This document shows positions 8,314-16,260 of a DNA stretch of 64,000 nucleotides, piece after piece (the stretch's first letter is position 1; every line of letters begins with the position of its first letter). The notes under the pieces are model-generated. The model worked only from the letters and a program-made list of their open reading frames with translations. It ran no database searches and was not told where the DNA came from. Source of the DNA: Mycobacterium sp. 1164966.3 (lineage in GTDB: Bacteria > Actinomycetota > Actinomycetes > Mycobacteriales > Mycobacteriaceae); NCBI RefSeq assembly GCF_001665395.1, contig NZ_LZSG01000023.1, positions 1-64,000 on the forward strand. The letters are read 5' to 3'. Position numbers and translations under genes: made by a program.

Positions 8314-9864
8314 TCAGCGCCCCAGCCGACGCCGCCAGTCCCGAGCTGACATGAACCTGCCGGCCGCCTCCAAGATCTTGCCCTTCCTGCGGCTGTAGGG
8401 GTACCACATAGCTTCTTTCTTCGTGGTGACCCGTTCGGCCACAATGCTTTTCGTGCGGCAATACTTCCGGATGCCCTCGGCGCCTCCGGAACGGGAACCG
8501 ATGCCCGAGTCCTTCCAGCCCCCGAACGGCACGCCGAACTGGAAGATGCCCATCATCACGTTGTTGATGGTCACCGTTCCGGTGTTCATTTGACGCGCCA
8601 ACGCCATCCCCTTGGCCTTGTCACGCGTCCAGACACTGCCGGCCAACCCCAGCCTGGAGTCGTTGGCCTTCTCGATCGCCTCGGCGGCGTCGCGCACCTT
8701 CATCACCGGCAACGTGGGCCCGAATGTCTCCTCCCGCATGCAGTCCATGCCGTGGTCGACGTCGACGAGCACCGTCGGCTCGTAGAACAGGCCGTCTTCA
8801 CGCGCCTCACCGCCCGTGAGCACCTTGGCGCCTTTGCTCACCGCGTCCTCGACGTGACGCGTGACGATGGCCCGCTGCTGCTCGGTCGCCATGGAACCGA
8901 TTTCGCAGGAATAGTCGTGTTTGGTGTCCATCCCCAGCCGCAGCTGCGAGGTCTTGGCCACCAGCTTCTGCACGAACTCGTCGTAAACGGGCTCTTCGAC
9001 GTACAGGCGCTCCACCGATATGCAGGCTTGGCCGGTGAGGCTGAACGCGCCCCACGTCGCGCCATCGACGGCTCGGTCGATATCGGCGTCGGCGCAGACG
9101 ATCATGGCGTCCTTGCCGCCGAGCTCCAAGCTGTATGGGATCAGGCGCTGAGCGGCCGCGGTGGCGATGCGCCGCCCGGTGTTGACCGAGCCGGTGAACA
9201 TGATGTAGTCCACGACATCGACCAAGGTGGCACCGGTTTCCCCGAAGCCATTGACGACGTCGAGGATGTCGGGGGCACCAATCTCTTTCCAGCCATCGAC
9301 CGCGGCCTGCCACGCCAACGGCGCGATCTCCGACGGCTTGGACAGCACGGCGCACCCGGCCATCAGCGCCGCGGGGATATCCAGCAGCGGCGCTGCCAAC
9401 GGGCCATTCCACGGGGTGATGACGCCGACAAGTTGGTACGGCTGGTACACGACGGTCAGCTTCTTTGCCGCGTTGGCAGCGCCCCACGGACGCACCGGAT
9501 CGTCGGCCAAGAACTTCGCGGCATTGTCGATCCAATAGTTGGTGACCTGCGTCCCCAACAGCAGCTCGGCGGAGGTATCCCCCCAGGACTTACCCACCTC
9601 GAGTTGCACCAGGGTGCTCAAATCGTCGGCATGGTCCAACAGCCAGTCGCGCCATTTGCCCAACCATCTGGCGCGACCCTCGAATCCCAATCGCTGCCAG
9701 GCCGGCTGCGCTTCCCGCAGCCGTGCGGCGGCGGCCTCGACCTCAGCCGCCGTCGCGATCGGGACGCTTCCGACGCGCTGTCCGGTGGCAGGGCATTTCA
9801 CCACGACTTCGCGGGGGGCTTCTGTTCCAACCGATGTTTCTGGAGCTTGCGTGTCCGTACTCAT
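8314..9864 (-). CDS. NAD(P)-dependent aldehyde dehydrogenase (succinate-semialdehyde type)
   Basis: A 516-residue ALDH-superfamily enzyme. The general base is Glu247 in LELGGKD and the nucleophile is Cys281 in TGQACISVERLYVE. The Rossmann signature ITPWNGP and the substrate-region EETFGP are present. The TGQACIS/ERLYVE neighbourhood resembles mycobacterial GabD2, hence the suggested succinate-semialdehyde preference; other aliphatic aldehydes are possible. The ATG at 9864 is chosen over 9900 because the extra 12 residues are atypical. The C-terminus carries an Arg/Lys-rich tail of ~40 residues. It is monocistronic, followed by a hairpin. Confidence 0.88.
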   Translation of the reverse strand: MSTDTQAPETSVGTEAPREVVVKCPATGQRVGSVPIATAAEVEAAAARLREAQPAWQRLGFEGRARWLGKWRDWLLDHADDLSTLVQLEVGKSWGDTSAELLLGTQVTNYWIDNAAKFLADDPVRPWGAANAAKKLTVVYQPYQLVGVITPWNGPLAAPLLDIPAALMAGCAVLSKPSEIAPLAWQAAVDGWKEIGAPDILDVVNGFGETGATLVDVVDYIMFTGSVNTGRRIATAAAQRLIPYSLELGGKDAMIVCADADIDRAVDGATWGAFSLTGQACISVERLYVEEPVYDEFVQKLVAKTSQLRLGMDTKHDYSCEIGSMATEQQRAIVTRHVEDAVSKGAKVLTGGEAREDGLFYEPTVLVDVDHGMDCMREETFGPTLPVMKVRDAAEAIEKANDSRLGLAGSVWTRDKAKGMALARQMNTGTVTINNVMMGIFQFGVPFGGWKDSGIGSRSGGAEGIRKYCRTKSIVAERVTTKKEAMWYPYSRRKGKILEAAGRFMSARDWRRRLGR

Positions 9865-9966
9865 CGCCGTCACCTCCGGCCGGATTATTTGCTGGGACAA
9901 ACGATACGGCGCTGCGTTGCTGACAACCAGGCTTGTTGAGGGTAATTACGGACCGATGCCGATGAC

Positions 9967-10135
9967 CTCAATCTGGCAACTGCGGAAACATGGCGTCGCC
10001 AGGCCGACACTAGCTCGAGGTCGACGAGCTCGGGAGCGACGAGCGCTTCGTCGGTCAACCGTCCCGGGCGCGTCGGCCATCTGGTCCATCGTCGCCGAGC
10101 GCTACTGCCAATACTCTCGCGTCAACGACGATCAC
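9967..10135 (-). pseudogene. vapC-type PIN-domain toxin remnant, frameshifted
   Basis: Reading from a GTG at 10135, the minus strand encodes VIVVDARVLAVALGDDGPDG and RRARD and then hits a stop. One base further on, the adjacent frame continues RLTDEALVAPELVDLEL and VSAWRR. Together they read as the first ~55 residues of a VapC PIN-domain ribonuclease (first metal Asp in VVDA, conserved APELVDLE). A single missing base near 10057 explains the break. The C-terminal half of the domain and a VapB antitoxin are not recognisable, so this is a relic. It fills most of the 373-base gap between the aldehyde dehydrogenase and rhodanese genes. Confidence 0.6.
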
Positions 10136-10237
10136 GTTCTGCCCGAACGTTTTCGACAGCAGCGGTATACGCGCCATATCGCAAGTCACCCTGCCCGCTA
10201 TGGATAGGCTCGTTGGAACACCTAAAGGAGGTAATCG

Positions 10238-11077
10238 GTGCCGTTACGCTCGCAGGTGCTCATCACCGCGGCAGAGTTGGCCGGCCTCATCCAGTCGGGC
10301 GATCCGGTGACCGTCCTGGACGTGCGCTGGCGCCTCGACGAGCCAGACGGGCGCTCGGCCTATCTCGACGGCCACATCCCGGGCGCGGTGTACGTCTCAC
10401 TCGAGGACGAACTCAGTGACCACACCATCACCGGGCGCGGCCGTCATCCGCTGCCGTCGGGACCCAATGTGCAAGCCGCAGCACGGCGATGGGGAGTACG
10501 GCAGAACCTGCCGGTCGTCGTGTATGACGACTGGAACCGCGCGGGTTCCGCGCGAGCATGGTGGGTGCTGACCGCGGCCGGTTTACAGAATGTCCGCATT
10601 CTGGACGGCGGCCTCGGATCATGGCGCGCGGCCGGAGGCAGTCTCGAAACCGGCCCGGTCACTCCTGAGCCAGGGAATGTGACTGTGCCGCATAGCGATT
10701 TGTACGCCGGAGCGCTACCCACGCTAACGGCACAGCAATGCACCACAGACGTGACCTTGCTCGATGCGCGATCACCCGAACGCTTCCGCGGCGAGGTCGA
10801 GCCCGTCGACCCGATCGCCGGTCACATCCCGGGCGCCCGAAACGTTCCCAGCGGCTCCGTATTGGCAAGTGACGGAACCTTTCTCGACGACGCAGCACTG
10901 CACCGTCGGTTTGCCGAGCACGGCGAGCGCATCGGCGCTTATTGCGGTTCGGGCGTCACCGCGACAATCACCGTCGCCGCACTCGCCGTACTCGGCTACG
11001 AGGCCGCACTGTTTCCGGGGTCGTGGTCTGAGTGGAGTTCGGACCCGAGCCGACCCGTCGCCCGCGGTTCCGAGTAG
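10238..11077 (+). CDS. sseB: Thiosulfate/3-mercaptopyruvate sulfurtransferase, two rhodanese domains
   Basis: A 279-residue tandem rhodanese. The N-terminal domain (~8-135) has Asp98 in YDDWNRAGS where a catalytic Cys would be, so it is structural. The C-terminal domain (~162-275) has Cys236 in the active loop CGSGVT. The loop type CGSGVT favours 3-mercaptopyruvate or thiosulfate as sulfur donor. It resembles M. tuberculosis SseB (Rv2291); the symbol is by family resemblance. Translation starts at GTG 10238 with a strong AAAGGAGGT 7 nt before it. Predicted cytosolic. Confidence 0.88.
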   Translation: MPLRSQVLITAAELAGLIQSGDPVTVLDVRWRLDEPDGRSAYLDGHIPGAVYVSLEDELSDHTITGRGRHPLPSGPNVQAAARRWGVRQNLPVVVYDDWNRAGSARAWWVLTAAGLQNVRILDGGLGSWRAAGGSLETGPVTPEPGNVTVPHSDLYAGALPTLTAQQCTTDVTLLDARSPERFRGEVEPVDPIAGHIPGARNVPSGSVLASDGTFLDDAALHRRFAEHGERIGAYCGSGVTATITVAALAVLGYEAALFPGSWSEWSSDPSRPVARGSE

Positions 11078-11175
11078 CCCGCTGCTCGTGAAAACGGTTA
11101 GCACGCAACGGCCCTCGACCAATCTATAGCCATATGTGACGGCCGCAGCGGTCAACCACGTCTCGCCGAAGCACA

Positions 11176-11946
11176 TTAGACGGCCAGATTGTCGAGACCC
11201 TCCCGCATCTTTTGGCGTACGTGAGCATCGACGTCGTTGACATCAGGAACGGGACCGAATTCGGCGACAACGTCGATCTGCGGCAGCACTTCGGTGACGA
11301 CCTTGGTGGGCAGCACGCTGGCCGGCGCGACCATGCTGAACGCAAATGGGAAACCGACGCTCACCGACATGATCTTCGCTGGAAACAGATTGCTCAGCCG
11401 AAGTCGACGCGATATGCGCCTGCCGCTGGTCAACAAGATCTGCTCTTGCCGCCCGCCGATCGAGATCGCGGGCACGATCGGCACATTTGCCTCGATCGCC
11501 GTGGTGACGTAACCACTTCCGTCACCGTTGAAGACGGCTTCCTGCCCGCTCGGCTGGTAAACGTCGAAGTCGCCACCCAGGGAGACCAAGACGACTGCAC
11601 CGGCGGCCAGCGCCTGAGCGGCGGTTTCGCGCGTCGCTCGGATAATCCCGGTGCGGTTGAAGAATTCGGGGGCGAACTCGGCGAACAACGTGTCGAAGCC
11701 CAGAGCGTAAAGCGGGCGATCATAGCCGAACCTGTCGTAATAGCCGACGGCGAACGCCAACAGGTCAACCGAGACTGGCCCGCCAGAACGGTTCGAAACC
11801 ACCAGGCATGCACCTGAGGGAATGTTGTTTAAGCCCCGCATCTCGGAACGGAAATAGTGCTTGACGATCGGCCGAGTCAGCGTGACGACGTGCTTGGTCA
11901 GGTCGCGATCCCATTTGTCGACATCGGTATGGCCGTCGTTTCTCAT
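11176..11946 (-). CDS. PlsC-like lysophospholipid acyltransferase family protein
   Basis: A 256-residue protein of the glycerol-3-phosphate/lysophosphatidate acyltransferase fold. The first block, normally containing the catalytic His of NHxxxxD, reads VVSNRSGGPVSVD, so His appears replaced by Arg. The second and third blocks (FNRTGIIRATRE and a GGDFDVY region) are recognisable. With the His lost, the protein may be inactive or a specialised variant. It has no clear membrane helix, and is convergent with the rhodanese gene. Confidence 0.7.
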   Translation of the reverse strand: MRNDGHTDVDKWDRDLTKHVVTLTRPIVKHYFRSEMRGLNNIPSGACLVVSNRSGGPVSVDLLAFAVGYYDRFGYDRPLYALGFDTLFAEFAPEFFNRTGIIRATRETAAQALAAGAVVLVSLGGDFDVYQPSGQEAVFNGDGSGYVTTAIEANVPIVPAISIGGRQEQILLTSGRRISRRLRLSNLFPAKIMSVSVGFPFAFSMVAPASVLPTKVVTEVLPQIDVVAEFGPVPDVNDVDAHVRQKMREGLDNLAV

Positions 11947-12171
11947 GTCTTCTCCAGTTCAGCCGTGACGCATTACCTATGTTCTACGCAAGCCCCGCAC
12001 CATCTGCCAAGAGCGCCGCCCGACCAAGATCGTCAATACCGCCAACGAAGCCATTCCGGCCACCTTGTCGCGGTCTGCGTGCCCGACGATTGGCATCCTC
12101 CGCGCAGCTGAGAACCCGCTGAGACAGCCGCAATAAGCTGTGCAGGCAAACGTAAGAAGAAGAGGCCTTCA

Positions 12172-13551
12172 ATGAGCGACATCACGGCACGGTTCGCCGA
12201 CATCGTCGGCACGCACAACGTGCTGACCGGCGACGCGATCTCCGACGACTATGCGCACGACGAGGAGTTGAGCAAGCCGCCACGGAAGCCTGCCTACGTC
12301 GCCAAACCCGCCACCGCGGAAGAAGTGGCGCAACTGCTGAAAACCGCTACCGAGCACCGTATTCCGGTGACAGCCCGCGGATCCGGCAGCGGCCTGTCCG
12401 GCGCGGCCCGCCCACGACCCAACGGCCTGGTGATTTCCTTCGAACGGATGAGCGCCGTCCTAGAGGTCGACACCACCAACCAGGTCGCCGTGGTCCAGCC
12501 TGGCGTCACTCTGACCGACCTGGACGCCGCGACCGCCGACACTGGGCTGCGGTACATGGTTCACCCCGGCGAGCTGTCCTCCAGCGTCGGCGGCAACGTC
12601 GGAACCAACGCGGGCGGCATGCGTGCGGTCAAGTACGGCGTGGCCCGCCACAATGTGCTCGGGCTGCAGGCGGTCCTGCCGACCGGCGAGATCATCCGCA
12701 CCGGCGGCCGGATCGCCAAGGTGTCCACCGGCTACGACCTGACTCAGTTGATTGTCGGCTCGGAAGGAACGCTAGCTTTGGCCACCGAGGTGATTGTCAA
12801 ACTGCATCCGCGGCTGGATCACAGCGCCAGCGTGCTCGCCCCGTTCGCGGACTTCGACCAAGTCATGGAAGCGGTGCCGCAGGTGCTTGCCAGCGGCCTG
12901 GTGCCCTACATCCTCGAGTACATCGACAACATGACGATGGCCGCTCTCGTCTACTCGCAAAACCTGGAACTCGGCATTCCGGACCAGATCCGCGAAAGCT
13001 GCCAAGCGTATCTCGTTGTGGCCCTTGAGAACCGCACCGCGCAGCGACTGGAAGAGGATGTCGAGCGGGTCGGTGAGCTACTCGCCGAGCTGGGCGCGCT
13101 GGACGCATACGTGCTCGAAGGAGGCTCGGCGCGCAAGCTGATCGAGGCGCGCGAGAAGGCGTTCTGGACGGCCAAGGCGGCGGGCGCCGACGACATCATC
13201 GACACCGTCGTGCCGCGTGCGTCGATGCCGAAATTCCTTGCCACCGCGCGCGGTTTGGCTTCGGCTTCGGGCGCTGCGGTGATCGGCTGTGGGCACGCCG
13301 GCGACGGCAACGTGCACCTGGGCATCTTCTGCAAGGACGCAGATGCACGAAAGAAGCTGATGACCGATATCTTCGCGCTGGCAATGGAATTGGGCGGTGC
13401 AATCTCCGGCGAACACGGCCTGGGCTGCGCTAAAACATCCTACTTCCTCGAGTTGGAGGACCCGGTGAAAATCGATCTGATGCGCCGCATCAAGCGCAGC
13501 TTCGACCCAGCGGGCATCCTCAACCCTGACGTTCTCTTCGCGGCGGGTTAA
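12172..13551 (+). CDS. FAD-linked oxidase, glycolate/D-lactate dehydrogenase (GlcD) type
   Basis: A 459-residue flavoprotein of the VAO/PCMH fold. The FAD-binding domain (~35-215) shows GSGSGLSG, the HPGELSSSVGGNVGTNAGG block and GSEGTLALATEV. The C-terminal FAD-linked oxidase domain contains CGHAGDGNVH (metal/substrate histidines) and ISGEHGLG, then the typical end FDPAGILNPD. It oxidises a 2-hydroxyacid such as glycolate or D-lactate; the exact substrate is not fixed by sequence. A purine-rich site GAAGAAGAGG precedes the ATG. No companion GlcE/GlcF subunits are adjacent. Confidence 0.88.
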   Translation: MSDITARFADIVGTHNVLTGDAISDDYAHDEELSKPPRKPAYVAKPATAEEVAQLLKTATEHRIPVTARGSGSGLSGAARPRPNGLVISFERMSAVLEVDTTNQVAVVQPGVTLTDLDAATADTGLRYMVHPGELSSSVGGNVGTNAGGMRAVKYGVARHNVLGLQAVLPTGEIIRTGGRIAKVSTGYDLTQLIVGSEGTLALATEVIVKLHPRLDHSASVLAPFADFDQVMEAVPQVLASGLVPYILEYIDNMTMAALVYSQNLELGIPDQIRESCQAYLVVALENRTAQRLEEDVERVGELLAELGALDAYVLEGGSARKLIEAREKAFWTAKAAGADDIIDTVVPRASMPKFLATARGLASASGAAVIGCGHAGDGNVHLGIFCKDADARKKLMTDIFALAMELGGAISGEHGLGCAKTSYFLELEDPVKIDLMRRIKRSFDPAGILNPDVLFAAG

Positions 13552-13798
13552 GGCCGCGCCTCGTCCAGCTGATGACCTGCCCGCCCGGTGAGTGACAAGC
13601 CGTTTTCGTCGGGTCAGAAGAATTGTCGCTGCCAAGGCGGACTAATCTGCTACCCGGTTTCAGGCCAGTGACGGATGTGGCAATTGAGATAAATGCGAAC
13701 GACCATTGTCCCAAAAGCCCGAAGAATAGTTATTTCGCGCAAGCAAGGAATTGTCCGACTTACCGTCGACACCCGTGCACCACGGACCACTGGTAATT

Positions 13799-14410
13799 TC
13801 AGCGAAGCAGGGCTGCCGCGCTGCGCGCAACCATGTCCTCTGGCTCCTGATGAATTTCGACGGAGCGCAACTCGCCACCGATAACAAGCGAGGCGACGCC
13901 GTGCACCAACGACCACAGCGGACCGGCGATGTCACGCGGATCGTCCCCCGCGACGACGCCAACCTCCTGGCACTTGGTTATCGCGTCCAGCAGATCGTCG
14001 AACGCCTGCTTCGCCGCAACGGCGAGGATCGGGTGGTCCGCCTTGATGACCTCGGCGCCGAACATGACCACGTAGTGATCCGGATGGCTAACGGCCCAGC
14101 GCACATAGGCGCGGCCGAGTTCGATCACCCGGGCCTTCGGCTCGGATGTGGCCTTGGCAGCCGCGCTCAACTCGGCGTGCAGCTCGAGGAATCCCTGTTG
14201 CGCGACGGTAGCCAGCAACTCGGCCTTGTCGGCGAAGTGCCGGTATGGCGCGGCGGCGCTGACTCCGGCACGCCGCGCCGCCTCGGTCAGCGTGAAGCCC
14301 TTCGGCCCCTTCTCGGCCACCAAGGAAAGCGCCGCGCCGGTCAGCGCGCGCTTGAGGTCGCCGTGGTGGTAGCTATCACGACGCGAGCCTGACGTTCCCC
14401 TGCTCACCAT
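13799..14410 (-). CDS. TetR-family transcriptional regulator with WHG-type C-terminal domain
   Basis: A ~203-residue repressor. The N-terminal helix-turn-helix reads FTLTEAARRAGVSAAAPYRHF and is followed by KAELLATVA. The C-terminal part with PLWSLVHGVASLVI fits the TetR_C_33 (WHG) ligand-binding domain. The ATG at 14410 is preferred to 14452, because the upstream option would place the N-terminus across the operator. It is divergent from a DUF1707 gene, and a perfect inverted repeat in the shared gap probably serves as operator for both. The ligand is unknown. Confidence 0.88.
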   Translation of the reverse strand: MVSRGTSGSRRDSYHHGDLKRALTGAALSLVAEKGPKGFTLTEAARRAGVSAAAPYRHFADKAELLATVAQQGFLELHAELSAAAKATSEPKARVIELGRAYVRWAVSHPDHYVVMFGAEVIKADHPILAVAAKQAFDDLLDAITKCQEVGVVAGDDPRDIAGPLWSLVHGVASLVIGGELRSVEIHQEPEDMVARSAAALLR

Positions 14411-14420
14411 GTTGACGAGA

Positions 14421-14442
14421 TTAACATTCTGGACTATGTTAA
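14421..14442. promoter_or_regulatory. Perfect inverted repeat TTAACAT-N8-ATGTTAA, probable TetR operator
   Basis: TTAACAT at 14421-14427 and ATGTTAA at 14436-14442, centred between the TetR start (14410) and the divergent DUF1707 start (14483). Its size, symmetry and position next to a TetR gene make it the best operator candidate for autoregulation. Confidence 0.65.
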
Positions 14443-14482
14443 GGCTATTCACATTGAGTACGCGAGTCTACGAGGAGCAGAA

Positions 14483-14926
14483 ATGAGTAATCGACTCAGC
14501 GACGCAACGGTGACCGCTCGCGCAGGCGACAGCGATAGGCAGAGGACGGCGACCCGCCTGGGCCAAGCTCTGGCCCAGGGCTATCTGCGGATGGATGAGT
14601 ACGAGGAACGGCTGCAAGCGGCCTTCCAGACGGAGACCACCCGGGAGCTACAACAACTCGTCGCCGATCTGCCGCTGGACCGCATTCGTCGCGCCGATCC
14701 GCGCCGTCGCGCCGCGCGGATGACCGCGGCTCGCCGCGGGGTCCGCATGCACCTCGCCGCCTACTTCGCCATGGTCGTCATCGTGCTCACCGTCTGGACC
14801 GCAGTCGCTCTGACAGCCGGCGCCTGGTACTTCTGGCCGATCTGGCCGATCCTCGGCGGGGCAATCGGCCTGATCAGCCACGCCACCTCGGTGCCTGTCA
14901 GTCGAACTCGCGCGCATGGGGTTTGA
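14483..14926 (+). CDS. DUF1707 / 2TM-domain membrane protein
   Basis: A 147-residue protein. Residues ~12-65 form the DUF1707 (SHOCT-related) module with the pattern GDSDRQRTATRLGQALAQG, LRMDEYEERL and ELQQLVADLP. A basic linker follows, then two transmembrane helices (about 92-115 and 117-138) of the 2TM family. AGGAGC lies 6 nt upstream of the ATG. Function is unknown; such proteins are small inner-membrane proteins. It is likely controlled by the divergent TetR. Confidence 0.82.
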   Translation: MSNRLSDATVTARAGDSDRQRTATRLGQALAQGYLRMDEYEERLQAAFQTETTRELQQLVADLPLDRIRRADPRRRAARMTAARRGVRMHLAAYFAMVVIVLTVWTAVALTAGAWYFWPIWPILGGAIGLISHATSVPVSRTRAHGV

Positions 14927-15334
14927 TCAGCGACTTCAGGGGAACAGTGATTTGATAGGCGCAAAGCGCAGGCAGTCCGCAGGGCCTTCAAAGCCTGCCC
15001 CGGAAAGATTGTTCATCCAAAAATGTTATCTAACAGAAGTAATAACTCAGTAAACAGATTCAGACACAAACAGAGACTAATGGCATTCGACGGGAATCTG
15101 AATCACAAATACATTCAACAATGTCCCGAATGCCACGAGATACACGAAACCCAGCGAAAGAACGACGAGTATTGCCTTCACTGTAAAGCCGACGAGATGA
15201 CGGCCTAGGCTGCTCCGGGTGCCTCAGATCCGTCGCGCAGAGACGGGCAATTAATTTGGCACTTGCCGTGCAGAAAATTCGGGTGTTGGCTTGCTTTGTG
15301 GCAAATCAGCCACAAGTCAGCAAGGAGGCCCGCC
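14927..15334. other. AT-rich intergenic islet
   Basis: A 408-base gap. Positions ~15000-15200 are visibly AT-richer than the flanking genes and contain a possible small zinc-ribbon gene described separately. The remainder (14927-15000 and 15209-15320) holds no gene I can support. Confidence 0.5.
15023..15208 (+). CDS. Possible small zinc-ribbon protein in AT-rich islet
   Basis: A 61-codon frame (or 42 codons from an internal ATG at 15080) whose C-terminal half reads CPECHEIHETQ and then CLHC, a C-x2-C-x13-C-x2-C pattern that would bind one zinc. Codon use is AT-rich and unlike neighbouring genes. Neither start has a good ribosome site, so it may be untranslated or a recently acquired fragment. 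Function is unknown. Confidence 0.35.
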   Translation: MLSNRSNNSVNRFRHKQRLMAFDGNLNHKYIQQCPECHEIHETQRKNDEYCLHCKADEMTA

Positions 15335-15646
15335 ATGACCATCGTCTCGTTCGTAACGCTTCACCCGAACCCGGGCGTCCAGTGGGACGAGGTGCAGAAG
15401 CAACTAAAGAAGGCGTGCGACCTCGCCCGCAAACACGGCGCTGAAAACGTCACCGTGATGGCAACCATGATCGGTGGCCCGGCGACCAACACCATTGGCG
15501 TGCTGTCCACCGCAGAGGATTGGTCGCGGTACGGGCAGATCCAGCAGGCGCTGATGGGCGACCCCGAGATGCAGGCGGTTCTGCTCGAGGCTGGTCAGAT
15601 CGCCACCTGGGAGACATACGTCAGCCAGACAATTCCGGACGTGTAG
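15335..15646 (+). CDS. Small conserved protein, likely ferredoxin-like (ABM/dimeric barrel type)
   Basis: A 103-residue protein with alternating strands and helices (MTIVSFVTLHPNPG, then an amphipathic helix WDEVQKQLKKACDLARKHG, then strand VTVMATMIGG). It ends with a helix containing DPEMQAVLLEAGQIATWET. The pattern fits a dimeric alpha-beta barrel, as in ABM/NIPSNAP-like proteins, but I do not recognise a named family. The start at 15335 is fixed by AAGGAGG 8 nt upstream. It is monocistronic. No catalytic residues are evident. Confidence 0.7.
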   Translation: MTIVSFVTLHPNPGVQWDEVQKQLKKACDLARKHGAENVTVMATMIGGPATNTIGVLSTAEDWSRYGQIQQALMGDPEMQAVLLEAGQIATWETYVSQTIPDV

Positions 15647-15722
15647 GGACGGTAGATAGCCAGCTACATCGAAATTGCTTGGCCGTTAACGCTATTCACC
15701 GCACTCCACTGGCCCGAAGCGA

Positions 15723-16160
15723 TCATCGTCGGACCGTCACCCGTGCGGTGAAGGTGCACAACGGCGCCGGATCGCTTCCGACGATGCCGGTGTAGTCGGT
15801 CACGATGGTGGTAGTGCCCGCCCTCAACACGTCGAAGATCCACACTTCAGTGCCCGGTGCTCCCATCAGGTCAGACTTCGGCCGCAGATACTCGTGACCG
15901 GTCTGCCGCAGGATGGTAGCGTCGGCGATCTTCGCATCGGGGGTCCACCGGTACGGCGTGGTGTGATTCGAGCCCAACGTCACCTTGAGCGTGTCACCGA
16001 CCGCCACCGCGACGTCGCGGCCGATGACGCTGTGCTGAAGGACGTCGTCGATGGGGACCTCGACGGTAGTGGTCCCCGCCTGCCTTCCGGGCTTACCCGA
16101 GCAGGCCAACACCGCCGCGGCGACAAGCACGGCGAGCACGAGCAGCACCTGGGTCTTCAT
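15723..16160 (-). CDS. Lipoprotein, chagasin-like cysteine protease inhibitor (I42)
   Basis: A 145-residue protein. It has an N-terminal signal with lipobox VLAC (Cys20), then a small all-beta domain with the three inhibitor loops of family I42: the SNHTTPYRW loop (equivalent to NPTTGY), the LMGAPGTEVW loop (GxGG type) and a terminal TVRR strand. Chagasin-type proteins inhibit papain-like proteases, so an exported lipid-anchored form could face host or competitor proteases, or have another role at the envelope. It is convergent with a ferredoxin-like gene. Confidence 0.7.
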   Translation of the reverse strand: MKTQVLLVLAVLVAAAVLACSGKPGRQAGTTTVEVPIDDVLQHSVIGRDVAVAVGDTLKVTLGSNHTTPYRWTPDAKIADATILRQTGHEYLRPKSDLMGAPGTEVWIFDVLRAGTTTIVTDYTGIVGSDPAPLCTFTARVTVRR

Positions 16161-16260
16161 GAGAGGTCAGCACCCGCCGAAAACGATAAATCGACTCGGG
16201 TAGCCGGTCAACGCGGCGTTTCCGGGCGCGCGCCGGCAAACCGTCCGGTAGCTTCTACTC

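Noticed and set aside
10136..10237. vapB antitoxin upstream of the vapC relic
   Set aside because: No ribbon-helix-helix or AbrB-type sequence is recognisable on the minus strand before the GTG.
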